Assembly: GCA_016217675.1 (NCBI GenBank)
Contig: JACRHC010000013.1
Span: 1 to 36,473, forward strand
Reading direction: 5' to 3'
Origin: Nitrospirota bacterium
Lineage (GTDB): Bacteria > Nitrospirota > Thermodesulfovibrionia > Thermodesulfovibrionales > UBA6898
Length of the DNA: 36,473 bases
Shown in pieces: positions 6,460-15,060 of this stretch (positions are counted from its first letter, which is position 1; each line of letters opens with the position of its first letter). Under the pieces are notes generated by a model. It had not been told where the DNA came from and ran no database searches. It saw nothing but the letters and a program-made list of their open reading frames with translations. Position numbers and translations under genes: made by a program.

Positions 6460-7260
6460 TCATCTCTTTTCCCCGAAGATCTCTTTAAAGAACTTTCTCA
6501 TCGCCTCCCAGGAGCGTTTGTCAGCCTTTTCATTGTACGCAGCACCCTTGCTGTTGTCATTGCCTGCTGCAGGGTTCGAAAAACTGTGCACAGCATTTCC
6601 GTAACTTACAAAATACCAGTCAACGCCCCCCTTGCGCATCTCGTCCTGAAATGCCAGCACTTCCTCGGACTTGACGAACGGATCATCTGCGCCGTGGAGG
6701 GCCAGCACCTTGCCTTTGATATTCCTCGCGTCAAAGGGTGAGGAAGTGGCAAGGCCGCCATGGAAGCTTACAACACCGAGCGTGTCGGCGCCGCTTCGTG
6801 CGAGTTCAAGCACTGTTGTTCCGCCAAAGCAGTAACCGATAGCAGCGGTCCTCTTCGGGTCTGCCATAGCCTGCTTTTTCAGCTGCTCGAGGGCAGCGTT
6901 CACGCGGGAGCGGAGCACCTTGCGGTCGCCACCCCGGTATTTCCCGGCGAATTCTGCAGCCTCTTTCCCATCCTTCGGCCTGATGCCCTTTCCGTAGATA
7001 TCCGCTGCAAAGGCCACATACCCCAGGGCTGCGAGCTGCTCTGCCCTGCCCTTCTCATACGCGCCAAGCCCCATCCATTCATGCACAATCAGCACCCCGG
7101 GCGCCTTACCCTTTATGGCATCGTCATAAACAAGGTATCCCTCAAGGACCGCATCGCCGTCCTTATATTCGACTGCCTTGCTCTGGATTTTGGCATACGC
7201 AGAGGATACGAGCAGACCTGATACGAGCATACAGAAAATAACGCGGAGAAATGGTTTCAT
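6460..7260 (-). CDS. secreted dienelactone hydrolase family protein
   Basis: The 266-residue alpha/beta hydrolase has a signal peptide (MKPFLRVIFCMLVSGLLVSS then AYA) and the dienelactone hydrolase core: HEWMG near residue 60, nucleophile Cys in GYCFGG, Asp in HGADDPFV and His in AVHSFS, forming the Cys-Asp-His triad. Family members hydrolyse lactones and related esters; a periplasmic form with DUF-type partners is common in bacteria, substrate unknown. The ATG at 7260 has GGGAGG before it. It is transcribed alone. Confidence 0.88.
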   Translation of the reverse strand: MKPFLRVIFCMLVSGLLVSSAYAKIQSKAVEYKDGDAVLEGYLVYDDAIKGKAPGVLIVHEWMGLGAYEKGRAEQLAALGYVAFAADIYGKGIRPKDGKEAAEFAGKYRGGDRKVLRSRVNAALEQLKKQAMADPKRTAAIGYCFGGTTVLELARSGADTLGVVSFHGGLATSSPFDARNIKGKVLALHGADDPFVKSEEVLAFQDEMRKGGVDWYFVSYGNAVHSFSNPAAGNDNSKGAAYNEKADKRSWEAMRKFFKEIFGEKR

Positions 7261-7347
7261 GACTGTCCTCCCTGGAAACATAAAGATTTATTTCCATTAT
7301 ATCTCACCGGGCGGAAAAGGGAAGATGTTTATAAGAAACGCGGAAGC

Positions 7348-8619
7348 CTAAAAAAGCGCTGTCTGGCCTTTCGGCTCTCTCTTTTCGGACCGTCCGAATA
7401 TCCTGACCTTGCCGAACTCACCGTCAAAACCCGGAGCGATCGATACATCGCCTGAACGCATCTTTGCAACGGCCTCGGCTATCTTTGCAGAGCCGGCGGC
7501 CTCGATATCAACCAGAGGGGCATCCAGGAGTATCCGGAACTCATTGCCGAGAAGATTGAGGAGATTAAAATACATTGCCGCCACCTTCTTGCTGGACGGG
7601 CCGACGCTCAATGCCTCACCAATGACCTCGGGGAGCGGGATGATCGAATGGAAAGGCGGCGCGTCTTTTGGCCTGAAGCCCTCTTCCCTGTCGGCCAGTT
7701 TTTCGACCCTGTGCATGACGCCGATCGTAAGCTTCCTGTTGCAGACGGGACAGATATTGTTGTGTCTGATCGACTCCTTTGGCGTAAAGCTCACATCACA
7801 GGCCCGGTGGCCGTCATAATGGTATTTGCCTTCTTCAGGGAAGAACTCGATGGTCCCTGAAAAGCCTTTCCGCGTCCTGAGTGCATCAGTAATCGCAGCA
7901 TAAGAAATATCTGTATCCAATACATTTGCCTCGCGGCCCAATTTTGAAGGTGAGTGTGCGTCAGAGTTCGAAATGAGTGTTATGTTGTCGAGCGCTGACA
8001 GCCGCCAGTTCATGAGCGGGTCAGAAGAGAGGCCTGTCTCGATGGCATGGATATGGGGCGTCAGCTCTTCGTAGCATTCCTCAAGACTGTCAAAGCCGGA
8101 TGCTGCGCCGAAGACCGAAAAATGAGGCGTCCATGCATGGGCAGGAATGACCATTGCCTCAGGAGATATATCAAGAACGATCCTCAGAAGTTCCTTTGCG
8201 TCAAGGCCGAGTATAGGCCTGCCGTCTGAATGCAGGTTGCCGATCTGTTTGAGCCTGACATTGATCTTCTCTGCAGCTGAGAAGCCGGGCGCAAGAACAA
8301 CAGTGTGGATCTTTCTGGTCTTGTCGTTCTTCTTGTAGATGCAGCTGATCTCCGCAGAGAGGATGAAAGAGACGTCTGCTCTGCAGGTCCCCGGTATATC
8401 GTCTATTCTGAAAGATTCCCGCAAGCTGAAAAGACCGTTGCCTGCAGGCTCGAGCTTCTCCTCAAGTTCTTTGATCCACTGCGGATGCGTGAAATCTCCG
8501 GAACCGACAACAGAGATGCCTTTCAGCTGGGCCCATTTCCAGAGGTTTTCGGGATTCAGATCCCTGCTGGTTGCGCGGGAATATTTCGAATGGATATGCA
8601 GGTCGGCGATAAAACGCAT
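7348..8619 (-). CDS. endonuclease Q (EndoQ)-like PHP-domain protein
   Basis: The 423-residue protein has a PHP metallo-phosphoesterase domain: DLHIHSKYS (His8 and His10), GSGDFTHP, SAEIS, a HAWTPHFSVFG stretch and SNSDAHSP. A cysteine cluster ACDVSF to CPVC in the middle (about residues 275-300) matches the zinc finger of endonuclease Q. EndoQ, known from Thermococcales and some bacteria, cuts DNA 5' to deaminated bases (uracil, hypoxanthine) and abasic sites. Some databases label such proteins helicase-like by mistake; there is no Walker motif here. It is divergent from the stress protein at 8730. Assignment of activity is by family. Confidence 0.82.
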   Translation of the reverse strand: MRFIADLHIHSKYSRATSRDLNPENLWKWAQLKGISVVGSGDFTHPQWIKELEEKLEPAGNGLFSLRESFRIDDIPGTCRADVSFILSAEISCIYKKNDKTRKIHTVVLAPGFSAAEKINVRLKQIGNLHSDGRPILGLDAKELLRIVLDISPEAMVIPAHAWTPHFSVFGAASGFDSLEECYEELTPHIHAIETGLSSDPLMNWRLSALDNITLISNSDAHSPSKLGREANVLDTDISYAAITDALRTRKGFSGTIEFFPEEGKYHYDGHRACDVSFTPKESIRHNNICPVCNRKLTIGVMHRVEKLADREEGFRPKDAPPFHSIIPLPEVIGEALSVGPSSKKVAAMYFNLLNLLGNEFRILLDAPLVDIEAAGSAKIAEAVAKMRSGDVSIAPGFDGEFGKVRIFGRSEKREPKGQTALF

Positions 8620-8729
8620 GGGGGATTATAGCATGAACCGGATATCGCAGGAGTTGTGAAATTGTTATGTGTCATACCGCAGACTATCCGTTGCCTTGGC
8701 ATCTGTTTGGTGGTATCCTGTGCATAACC

Positions 8730-9569
8730 ATGTATAAGAAGATCCTTGCTGCAGTCAACGAACATCTGAACTCTGAGGTTGCTGCGCGCTATGCCCTGCA
8801 TCTGGCAAAGGAACACAATGCAAAGTTCTATATCTGCTTTGTTGCAGAAAAATGCATGTCCCAGCATAACTGCCGCTCGGCCGAGGATGCGGTAAAGCGT
8901 CTTTTCAATGAAGCCAAAGACCTGAATGTGCATGCAGAGAGCATAGCGGAAATGGGCGATCCTGTTGCAGATATCAGAAAGATCGTCCAGCATGAGAACA
9001 TCAGCATCGTTTTTGCCGCAACGCGGCGGGAAGACGTCAGGAGAAGGTTCTATTCAGGCACCATAGCACGTAGCCTTTCCCTGAAACTTCCCTGTTCGGT
9101 TGCGCTGGTAAGAGTTGTCCATTCAGGGAGGGTGCATCCGGGCAAGATCCTGATCCCGCTTAAGGCAAGGATCGATCATGTCTCTGAACGCGCCTCTTTT
9201 GTGGCCCATATGGCACATGCATTCGGCTCAAAGGTCATAGTCTTCCATGCGCCGAAGCCGCTGACAAAGTTCTTCCATGGGGAGATGCACCTCACGCCTC
9301 CGGAATGGGAAAAACGCACGTCACAGGACATTGCGCAATTTATCGAGTATCTCAAGCGGCATGATGTCCTGCATGAGGGAATGCTTCTGCCCGGACGAAC
9401 TGCCCGGAACATTACCATAGAAGCGTTCGCAAAGCGGCATGACCTGATCATCATGGGCGCAAGTGAACGGAATCTGCTGACCTCTCTGCTCAAGGGCAAT
9501 CCTGTGGAGGAAGTGCTCAGAAATACCCCCTGCGACCTGATCATTCTGAAACCGCGGCATGAGGATTAA
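8730..9569 (+). CDS. tandem-domain universal stress protein
   Basis: This 279-residue protein consists of two UspA domains. The first starts at YKKILAAVNEHLNSEVAARYA, the second at HPGKILIPLKARIDHVSERA. The second carries the ATP-binding pattern GASERNLLTSLLKGNPVEE, with Gly-rich loop; the first lacks a full one. UspA proteins respond to stress and often bind ATP or AMP. I chose the ATG at 8730 because homology starts there; an upstream extension encodes unlike residues. Its end overlaps the start of the P-type ATPase gene by 11 nt, so the two are translationally coupled and probably act together. Confidence 0.88.
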   Translation: MYKKILAAVNEHLNSEVAARYALHLAKEHNAKFYICFVAEKCMSQHNCRSAEDAVKRLFNEAKDLNVHAESIAEMGDPVADIRKIVQHENISIVFAATRREDVRRRFYSGTIARSLSLKLPCSVALVRVVHSGRVHPGKILIPLKARIDHVSERASFVAHMAHAFGSKVIVFHAPKPLTKFFHGEMHLTPPEWEKRTSQDIAQFIEYLKRHDVLHEGMLLPGRTARNITIEAFAKRHDLIIMGASERNLLTSLLKGNPVEEVLRNTPCDLIILKPRHED

Positions 9570-12255
9570 CAGCCTTGCGAAAGAGGAGGCCCTCAGACAG
9601 CTTGTCAGCGCTGAAGAGGGCCTGTCAGAGGCTGAGGCTGCCAAGCGTCTCGCCGAGAACGGATTCAATGAGATCAGGGAAGTGCATAGAACCCATCTGT
9701 CCCTGCGCTTTCTCAGCCAGTTCACGCATTTCCTTGCGATCCTGCTCTGGATAGGCGCCGGCCTCGCATTCCTCTCCGACTATCTCCATCCCGGCGAAGG
9801 CATGGCAATGCTCGGTTTCGCGATCGTCGGCGTCATCCTTATCAATGCCGTCTTCACCTTTATTCAGGAATACCGTGCAGAAAAAGCGCTCGAGGCCCTG
9901 AAAAAGCTCCTCCCCTTCCAGGTAAGGATCATGCGGGAAGGAAAGGAAAAACAGATCCATTCCCGGGAGATCGTGCCGGGAGATATTGTTTTTCTCTCTG
10001 AAGGCGACAGGATACCGGCTGACATACGGCTGCTCGAAAGCTCCCTGCTCAAGGTGAACAACGCCTCACTTACCGGAGAGTCAGAGGCACGCCTCAGAGA
10101 CCATGATCCTTTTCAGGGAGAACTGATCGAAAGTCCCAATATTGTCTTTGCCGGAACAACCGTAACAAGCGGCTCAGGCAAAGGACTTGTTTTTGCGACC
10201 GGCATGAGCACAGAGTTCGGAAGGATAGCCCATCTCACCAGTGCCGTTGAATCGGGATTGAGCCCTCTTCAGAAGGAGATCGTAAAAGCAACACGGGTTG
10301 TTGCGACCATCGCCGCGCTGGTCGGCATATTTTTCTTCGCTCTCGGTTTCGCGATCGGCAGGGACTTCTGGGATAACTTCATCTTTGCCATCGGCATCAC
10401 GGTTGCGCTCATTCCCGAGGGCATGCTGCCGACCGTCACCCTTGCCCTTGCCATGGCCAGCCAGAGAATGGCAAAAAGAATGGCCCTGATTAAAAACCTT
10501 TCTTCTGTTGAGACCCTGGGCTGTGTAACCGTGATCTGCACGGACAAGACCGGTACACTGACCCAGAACAGAATGGCAGCATCAAAGATATGGACAGATA
10601 ACCGGACCATTGAGACAAAGGACTATCAGCCGCAGAACGCTGATATGCTCATGTATGCGGCCCTCCTCTGCAACAACGCCCGCATTGTCGACAATGCGTA
10701 TAAGGGCGACCCTACAGAAACAGCCCTACTGAGGCTTGCACGGGAGACCATCGGCAATGTTGCTGCAAAGCGCATCTCAGAGATACCGTTTGACTCTGAC
10801 CGCAAGAGAATGTCCACAGTGAACAGGATCGGCGACAGGCAGTATGTTTTCTCAAAAGGCGCCATGGAAAACATTCTGCCTGCCTGCAGCAGATTCCTGC
10901 TTGACGGCGCGGTGCAGGAGATGGATGATGCCTTCCGCGAAAAAGCCATAGCAGCGTACCACCAGCTGATGGACATGGGCCTGCGTGTGCTTGCGTTCGC
11001 GTATAAGGAAGGCTCAGGGCAAAAGGCTGAAGGCGAAGGGCCTATTCCCCACCCCCCAGTCCCCAATCCCCGGTCCCTCGAATCTGACCTCGTCTTCCTC
11101 GGACTGATCGGGCTGGAAGACCCGCCGAGACCTGAGGTGCCGGATGCCTTAACAAAATGCCATGGAGCTGGCATCAGGGTGATCATGATCACAGGCGATG
11201 GAAGCAGGACTGCAGTCGCGATAGCGCGCGAGATCGGCCTGGTTAGAGGTGAGCCGGTCGTTGTGGAAGGTGCGGATTTTGGAAAAATGGATGACCGGGA
11301 ACTGAGAGAAAAGCTCTCGGCAAAAGAGATCATCTTTGCACGTATGACTCCCAAGCACAAGATGCGGGTTGTCACGATCCTGAAGGAAGAAGGTGAACGA
11401 GTTGCCGTAACCGGCGACGGCGTCAATGATGCTCCCGCGCTGAAAAAGGCTGACATAGGCATATCCATGGGCATCTCAGGCACTGACGTCGCAAAAGAGG
11501 CGTCGGACATGGTGCTCCTTGATGACAACTTCGCAACGATTGTCAATGCAGTCGAAGAAGGCAGGACTGTGTACGAGAATATCAGGAAGTTCATCACTTA
11601 CATCTTCGCCTCGAACATCCCTGAGGCTGTGCCCTATATCGCCTATATCCTGCTGAAGATACCGCTGCCGCTTACGATCATGCAGATCCTTGCTGTTGAC
11701 CTCGGCACAGACATGCTGCCGGCCCTCGCACTCGGCACAGAAAAACCTACTCCCGGCATTATGAAACAGCCGCCGCGGCCCAGAACAGAGCACATGATCG
11801 ACCTCGCGCTCATAAGAAGGGCCTATATATTCCTCGGCCCTATTGAGGCAATAGCATGCATGTTCGGGTTCTTCTTTGTACTCTCTGCCGGGGGCTGGAC
11901 CTGGGGCACAGTAATCAGTCCGGATAACACGCTTTATATGCAGGCAACAACAGTCTGCCTGACTGCTATAATCATCACGCAGATCGGCAATGTCTTTGCC
12001 TGCAGAACGTCCAGGGAATCTGTCTTCAGCATCGGGTTTTTCACGAACAGACTGATATTTTTTGGCATAGCCTTTGAACTGGCACTCCAGTTCTTCATCG
12101 TATACCATCCCTGGGGCAACAAAATATTCACCACGCATCCGATCGCCATGAGCATATGGCTCGTTCTCATCCCCTTTGCCTTTCTCCTCTTCTTTGCCGA
12201 GGAGGCGAGAAAGGCGGTCGTCAGGCGCTCTCAGTCGGCAAGATCAACGTTATAA
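9559..12255 (+). CDS. P2-type cation ATPase, Na,K-ATPase-like
   Basis: The 898-residue protein has all P-type ATPase motifs: TGES (172-175), IPEG (285-288) in helix 4, DKTGT with the phosphorylated Asp at 329, KGA in the nucleotide domain, MITGDG, and GDGVNDAPA near residue 619. The core segments VETLG-CVTVICTDKTGT, SNIPEAVPYI and DLGTDMLPAL read closest to the Na,K-ATPase/H,K-ATPase (P2C) group, whose helix 6 has CIDLGTDMVPA; the ion may be Na+, K+ or H+. About ten membrane helices are present. A proline-rich insertion (PHPPVPNPR, about residues 498-506) sits before DLVFLGL. Coupled to a universal stress protein upstream. Confidence 0.9.
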   Translation: MRINSLAKEEALRQLVSAEEGLSEAEAAKRLAENGFNEIREVHRTHLSLRFLSQFTHFLAILLWIGAGLAFLSDYLHPGEGMAMLGFAIVGVILINAVFTFIQEYRAEKALEALKKLLPFQVRIMREGKEKQIHSREIVPGDIVFLSEGDRIPADIRLLESSLLKVNNASLTGESEARLRDHDPFQGELIESPNIVFAGTTVTSGSGKGLVFATGMSTEFGRIAHLTSAVESGLSPLQKEIVKATRVVATIAALVGIFFFALGFAIGRDFWDNFIFAIGITVALIPEGMLPTVTLALAMASQRMAKRMALIKNLSSVETLGCVTVICTDKTGTLTQNRMAASKIWTDNRTIETKDYQPQNADMLMYAALLCNNARIVDNAYKGDPTETALLRLARETIGNVAAKRISEIPFDSDRKRMSTVNRIGDRQYVFSKGAMENILPACSRFLLDGAVQEMDDAFREKAIAAYHQLMDMGLRVLAFAYKEGSGQKAEGEGPIPHPPVPNPRSLESDLVFLGLIGLEDPPRPEVPDALTKCHGAGIRVIMITGDGSRTAVAIAREIGLVRGEPVVVEGADFGKMDDRELREKLSAKEIIFARMTPKHKMRVVTILKEEGERVAVTGDGVNDAPALKKADIGISMGISGTDVAKEASDMVLLDDNFATIVNAVEEGRTVYENIRKFITYIFASNIPEAVPYIAYILLKIPLPLTIMQILAVDLGTDMLPALALGTEKPTPGIMKQPPRPRTEHMIDLALIRRAYIFLGPIEAIACMFGFFFVLSAGGWTWGTVISPDNTLYMQATTVCLTAIIITQIGNVFACRTSRESVFSIGFFTNRLIFFGIAFELALQFFIVYHPWGNKIFTTHPIAMSIWLVLIPFAFLLFFAEEARKAVVRRSQSARSTL
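11036..11080 (+). repeat. C-rich in-frame insertion in the ATPase gene
   Basis: A run of short C-rich units (TTCCCCACCCCCC, AGTCCCC, AATCCCC, GGTCCC) encodes PIPHPPVPNPR between the N-domain end and DLVFLGLIGL. Such CCCC-spaced tracts are usually found between genes; here the tract is tolerated in frame. Confidence 0.6.
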
Positions 12256-12327
12256 TTCTGGCTTATTCGTTTTGATTTTCTTTATAATTCGTACAGGTTA
12301 TCCGCATTCGGGAAAGGAGTTAACGAC

Positions 12328-12552
12328 ATGAAAGATTATTACTATAAGGCCGTTATAGAGCCTCAGGCTGAGGGTGGATTCACAGCTTATGTGCCGAGCC
12401 TTCCGGGCTGTGTCACTGAGGGTGAGACATATGAGGAAACCATGAGCAACATGAAAGAGGCCCTGGAGCTATACCTCGAGACCCTGAAAGAAAGAAGGCG
12501 CAAGGTAAAGCCTGACACTACTCATATAGCAGAGCTTCATGTCTTCGTATGA
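12328..12552 (+). CDS. hicB: HicB-family antitoxin
   Basis: The 74-residue protein has the HicB partial RNase H fold: IEPQAEGGFTAYVPSLPGCV, then TEGETYEETMSNMKEALELY. It lacks a C-terminal DNA-binding helix, so its repression role is uncertain. The antitoxin precedes its toxin and overlaps it by 4 nt (ATGA), as in many hicBA loci. GGAAAGGAG gives a good ribosome binding site, and a TATAAT at 12283-12288 a possible -10. Confidence 0.9.
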   Translation: MKDYYYKAVIEPQAEGGFTAYVPSLPGCVTEGETYEETMSNMKEALELYLETLKERRRKVKPDTTHIAELHVFV

Positions 12553-12770
12553 GCAAGGAGCTTCCATCCCTAACGCCAAAGCAGGTTATAAAGGCATTGG
12601 AGAAAATAGGCTTTAAGTTTTTCAGGCAGAAGGGAAGTCATAAAATCTATGTTAAAGGAGCAATGCAGGTCATTGTCCCATACCATGGCAAAGATCTCAA
12701 AAAGGGAACGCTGCACCAGATCATCAAAGGAACCGGGCTGAGCATCGAGGAATTCAGGCAGTATCTGTAG
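12549..12770 (+). CDS. hicA: HicA mRNA interferase toxin
   Basis: This 73-residue protein is a HicA with double-stranded RNA-binding-like fold: TPKQVIKALEKIGFKFFRQK, then GSHKIYVK with the catalytic His, and VPYHGKDLKKGTLHQIIK. HicA cleaves mRNA when not held by HicB. Coupled to hicB by 4-nt overlap. The gene looks intact and ends 74 nt before the convergent regulator gene. Confidence 0.92.
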   Translation: MSKELPSLTPKQVIKALEKIGFKFFRQKGSHKIYVKGAMQVIVPYHGKDLKKGTLHQIIKGTGLSIEEFRQYL

Positions 12771-12844
12771 TAAACCATAAGGGATAAACTGTTTAAGGCA
12801 GATCTTTCAAAAACTTCTTTTCAGAAAATCAGTTATCCGCTCAG

Positions 12845-13546
12845 TTAATCAAAATCCACCTTCAGCCTGTAGCCAACTCCCGGTTCATTAATGAAAAAAC
12901 GCGGCCGCGCCGGATCAGCCTCAAGCTTATGGCGGAGCTGGGCCATATAGATGCGCAGATAATGGCTTTGATTTACATATACAGGGCCCCATACCTCCTT
13001 CATCAGCTGACTGTGCGTCATGACCTTGCCTGCATGCCTGATCAGGGTGGTGAGGAGCCGGTATTCAATTGGTGTCAGATGTATTTCACGGTTATCGAGC
13101 ATGACCTGCCTCTTGACAAGATCGACCGTAAGGTTATCGAGAACAAATACCGCTTCTTCTTCGCCATGCTGCGTTGCCGTATGACGGAGCGCCACCCGAA
13201 TTCTTGCCAACAGTTCGCCTGCGCCAAACGGCTTGGTCAGATAGTCGTCTGCTCCGGCATCAAGGGCCCTGATCTTATCCTCTTCCTGTTCACGTGCAGA
13301 AAGAACAATGATCGGGATTTGAGTCCACTCCCGCAGCCTTTTCGTAACCTCAAGCCCGTCGATATCAGGCAGGCCGAGATCAAGCAAAACAATATCCGGA
13401 TTCCGTGTTGCTGCCTGTGTCAGACCTTCCTCGCCGGCGACTGCCTCAATGAGACGGTACCCGTGCCCCTGGAGCGTTATCCGAAGAAAGCGGCGCATCT
13501 GCGGCTCGTCCTCGATCAGCAGGATTAATCTCTTATCCTCAGCCAT
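12845..13546 (-). CDS. kdpE: KdpE-like response regulator
   Basis: A 233-residue OmpR-type regulator: receiver domain with acidic pair at residues 12-13 and phosphorylated Asp56 (VLLDLGLPDIDG), Lys in TKPFGAGEL, and a winged-helix domain at the C terminus (LTPIEYRLLTTL to PGVGYRLK). The combination ILLIEDEPQMRRFLRITL and HLRIY-type wing match KdpE, regulator of potassium uptake by Kdp. It follows the kinase gene by 11 nt, one operon. No kdpFABC genes are in the window; the neighbouring potassium transporter at 15061-16875 is a plausible target, which is inference. Confidence 0.85.
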   Translation of the reverse strand: MAEDKRLILLIEDEPQMRRFLRITLQGHGYRLIEAVAGEEGLTQAATRNPDIVLLDLGLPDIDGLEVTKRLREWTQIPIIVLSAREQEEDKIRALDAGADDYLTKPFGAGELLARIRVALRHTATQHGEEEAVFVLDNLTVDLVKRQVMLDNREIHLTPIEYRLLTTLIRHAGKVMTHSQLMKEVWGPVYVNQSHYLRIYMAQLRHKLEADPARPRFFINEPGVGYRLKVDFD

Positions 13547-13557
13547 GGAAGCGTACC

Positions 13558-14622
13558 CTATTCATTTTCTGGTTCCATTAACGGCTGCTCCCCTCCAGGC
13601 GGAAGAGTAAACCGGAAAGCTGCTCCTCCGCCATCACGGTTTTCAGCCCATATACTGCCGCCGTGGGCAGTAACAATTGCCCGGCAGATTGCCAGGCCCA
13701 ATCCGATGCCGCTTCCGGGCCCTGAGCCGCGCACGAACTTTTCAAAGATATGTTCTTCGCTTCCCTGGGGCAGTCCAGGTCCTCTGTCGGCAACTTCTAT
13801 CATCACTTCGCCTTCCCTGACAGCGGCGGAGATTTCAAGCGGTGTTCCGGCAGGAGTATATTTGACTGCATTGCCGAACAGATTCATGAGGACCTGTTCA
13901 ATAAGCAGAGGATCAAAAGGAATCAGCGGCAGGTCTTCAGGCAGCGTGACTGATATGCGGCGATCTTTAAGCTTTTCGGAAAGCCGGTTAAGCACGACTC
14001 CGGCAATTTCCTCGAGCGATTGCCATTCTTTTTTTATGGTTATAGCCCTGGATTCAAGGCGTGTCATGTCCAGCACATTGCGGATGATCTGGTTCAGATG
14101 TTCAGCCTCTTCAGCAATGGTCTGTGTAAGCTCCCGCTTATTGTGCTGATCAAGAATTGCATCCTGCTGAAGCAGGGTAGTTGCAGCGCCCGTAATGGCA
14201 GCAAGCGGAGTCCTTAAATCATGCGAAACCGAACTGAGCATGGTGCTTCGCAGTGTCTCGGTTTCAGCCCTCAGAAGCGCCTGATGCGCTGCATCCGCCT
14301 GTTCACGTACCCTCAGCGTCAACCTGCTGATCACAACAGCAACGACAAACATTACGGCAAAGGTGACGACGTATCGTGCATCGTGGACCGCAAAAGTAAA
14401 ATATGGGGGAACAAAAAAGAAATCAAAGGCAGCAACGCTCAGAAGTGTTGCCAGGAGCGAGGGTCCCTGACTGCTGAAGCTTGAGGTAACAACAATTCCC
14501 AGGAGATATATCATCGCGAGATCAACATGGGTAACGTAGGAAGAAATGAGACTGGCCAGAACCGTACAAACGGCAACACTGCCAATGCTCAGAATCCAGC
14601 CGCGTATAACTATCTTAATCAT
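13558..14622 (-). CDS. KdpD-type histidine kinase lacking the N-terminal sensor half
   Basis: At 354 residues the protein is well short of full KdpD (about 890). It holds the DUF4118 four-helix membrane part (residues 10-105, with FDFFFVPPYFTF), the dimerisation/phosphoacceptor region with His134 in SSVSHDLRTPLAAI and an HATPase domain (NLFGNAVKYTP, DRGPGLPQG, GIGLGLAIC). The N-terminal KdpD domain and the universal-stress domain of KdpD are missing, so input from them must come from elsewhere or be lost. It pairs with the KdpE-like regulator 11 nt downstream. The gene runs divergently from the kimA riboswitch region. Confidence 0.85.
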   Translation of the reverse strand: MIKIVIRGWILSIGSVAVCTVLASLISSYVTHVDLAMIYLLGIVVTSSFSSQGPSLLATLLSVAAFDFFFVPPYFTFAVHDARYVVTFAVMFVVAVVISRLTLRVREQADAAHQALLRAETETLRSTMLSSVSHDLRTPLAAITGAATTLLQQDAILDQHNKRELTQTIAEEAEHLNQIIRNVLDMTRLESRAITIKKEWQSLEEIAGVVLNRLSEKLKDRRISVTLPEDLPLIPFDPLLIEQVLMNLFGNAVKYTPAGTPLEISAAVREGEVMIEVADRGPGLPQGSEEHIFEKFVRGSGPGSGIGLGLAICRAIVTAHGGSIWAENRDGGGAAFRFTLPPGGEQPLMEPENE

Positions 14623-14813
14623 TGATTATGGTTGCATATGCCTGCTGAAATTTACAATACAGGAAACGTTCCCTATCTATCCTTTCTTCCCCCTGTCGCG
14701 ATTTCGGAATCTTCTTATTTTCAGCCTATCACGGGCAGGTGCAGAACGCGTGTAAAGAAGATTATAGCTCGCGTAAAAATGTCGTAAAAAATTCGCAGAA
14801 TTACCTGTTTCGA

Positions 14814-14842
14814 TTGAAACTTTTTTGTATCAGCGTTACGAT
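14814..14842 (+). promoter_or_regulatory. promoter candidate upstream of the c-di-AMP riboswitch
   Basis: TTGAAA (14814-14819), 17 nt, TACGAT (14837-14842). Start of transcription near 14849 would place the riboswitch at the 5' end of the transcript. Confidence 0.45.
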
Positions 14843-14875
14843 GAATCAATACATGCAGCCGAAATCCATTTTTCA

Positions 14876-14997
14876 TCGCTTCGATGGAAATGGATACGGG
14901 GGACCCGGATTTTCGGGGCGTATTCCTTTGCAGGATAGGGCACTTCCAGGCCCGAGCCCGTCAGCTAACCTCGCAGGCATTTGGAAGGGCCAGGCCA
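14876..14997 (+). ncRNA. c-di-AMP riboswitch (ydaO/yuaA type)
   Basis: The leader contains the conserved core of the ydaO riboswitch: GGGGGACCC, TCGGGGCG followed by ATTCC, and the hallmark CCCGTCAGCTAACCTCG-AGGC. In known examples this RNA binds cyclic di-AMP and turns off potassium and osmolyte transporter genes. It lies directly before a KimA-like potassium transporter, the best-known ydaO target, and is followed by a terminator hairpin at 15006-15031. The limits are approximate, as I could not run a covariance model. Confidence 0.88.
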
Positions 14998-15005
14998 GAA
15001 AAGAC

Positions 15006-15031
15006 GACCGCCGCCCGGCGGTTCTTTATTT
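15006..15031 (+). terminator. riboswitch expression-platform terminator
   Basis: ACCGCC-GCCC-GGCGGT hairpin followed by TCTTTATTTT, between riboswitch and kimA start. It suggests that c-di-AMP binding leads to early termination. Confidence 0.75.
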
Positions 15032-15060
15032 TCTCCTTCAGCCCTCAGAGGAGTACTATC

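Noticed and set aside
10626-11597. 323-codon open frame on the minus strand
   Set aside because: It is antisense to the P-type ATPase; its residues are Ser/Thr-rich as expected of a shadow frame.
11476-12138. 220-codon open frame on the minus strand
   Set aside because: Antisense to the ATPase C-terminal helices; no recognisable domain.
14884-15060. Upstream extension of the kimA reading frame
   Set aside because: It covers the riboswitch and terminator, has no homology, and the ATG at 15061 has a good Shine-Dalgarno and the KimA N terminus.
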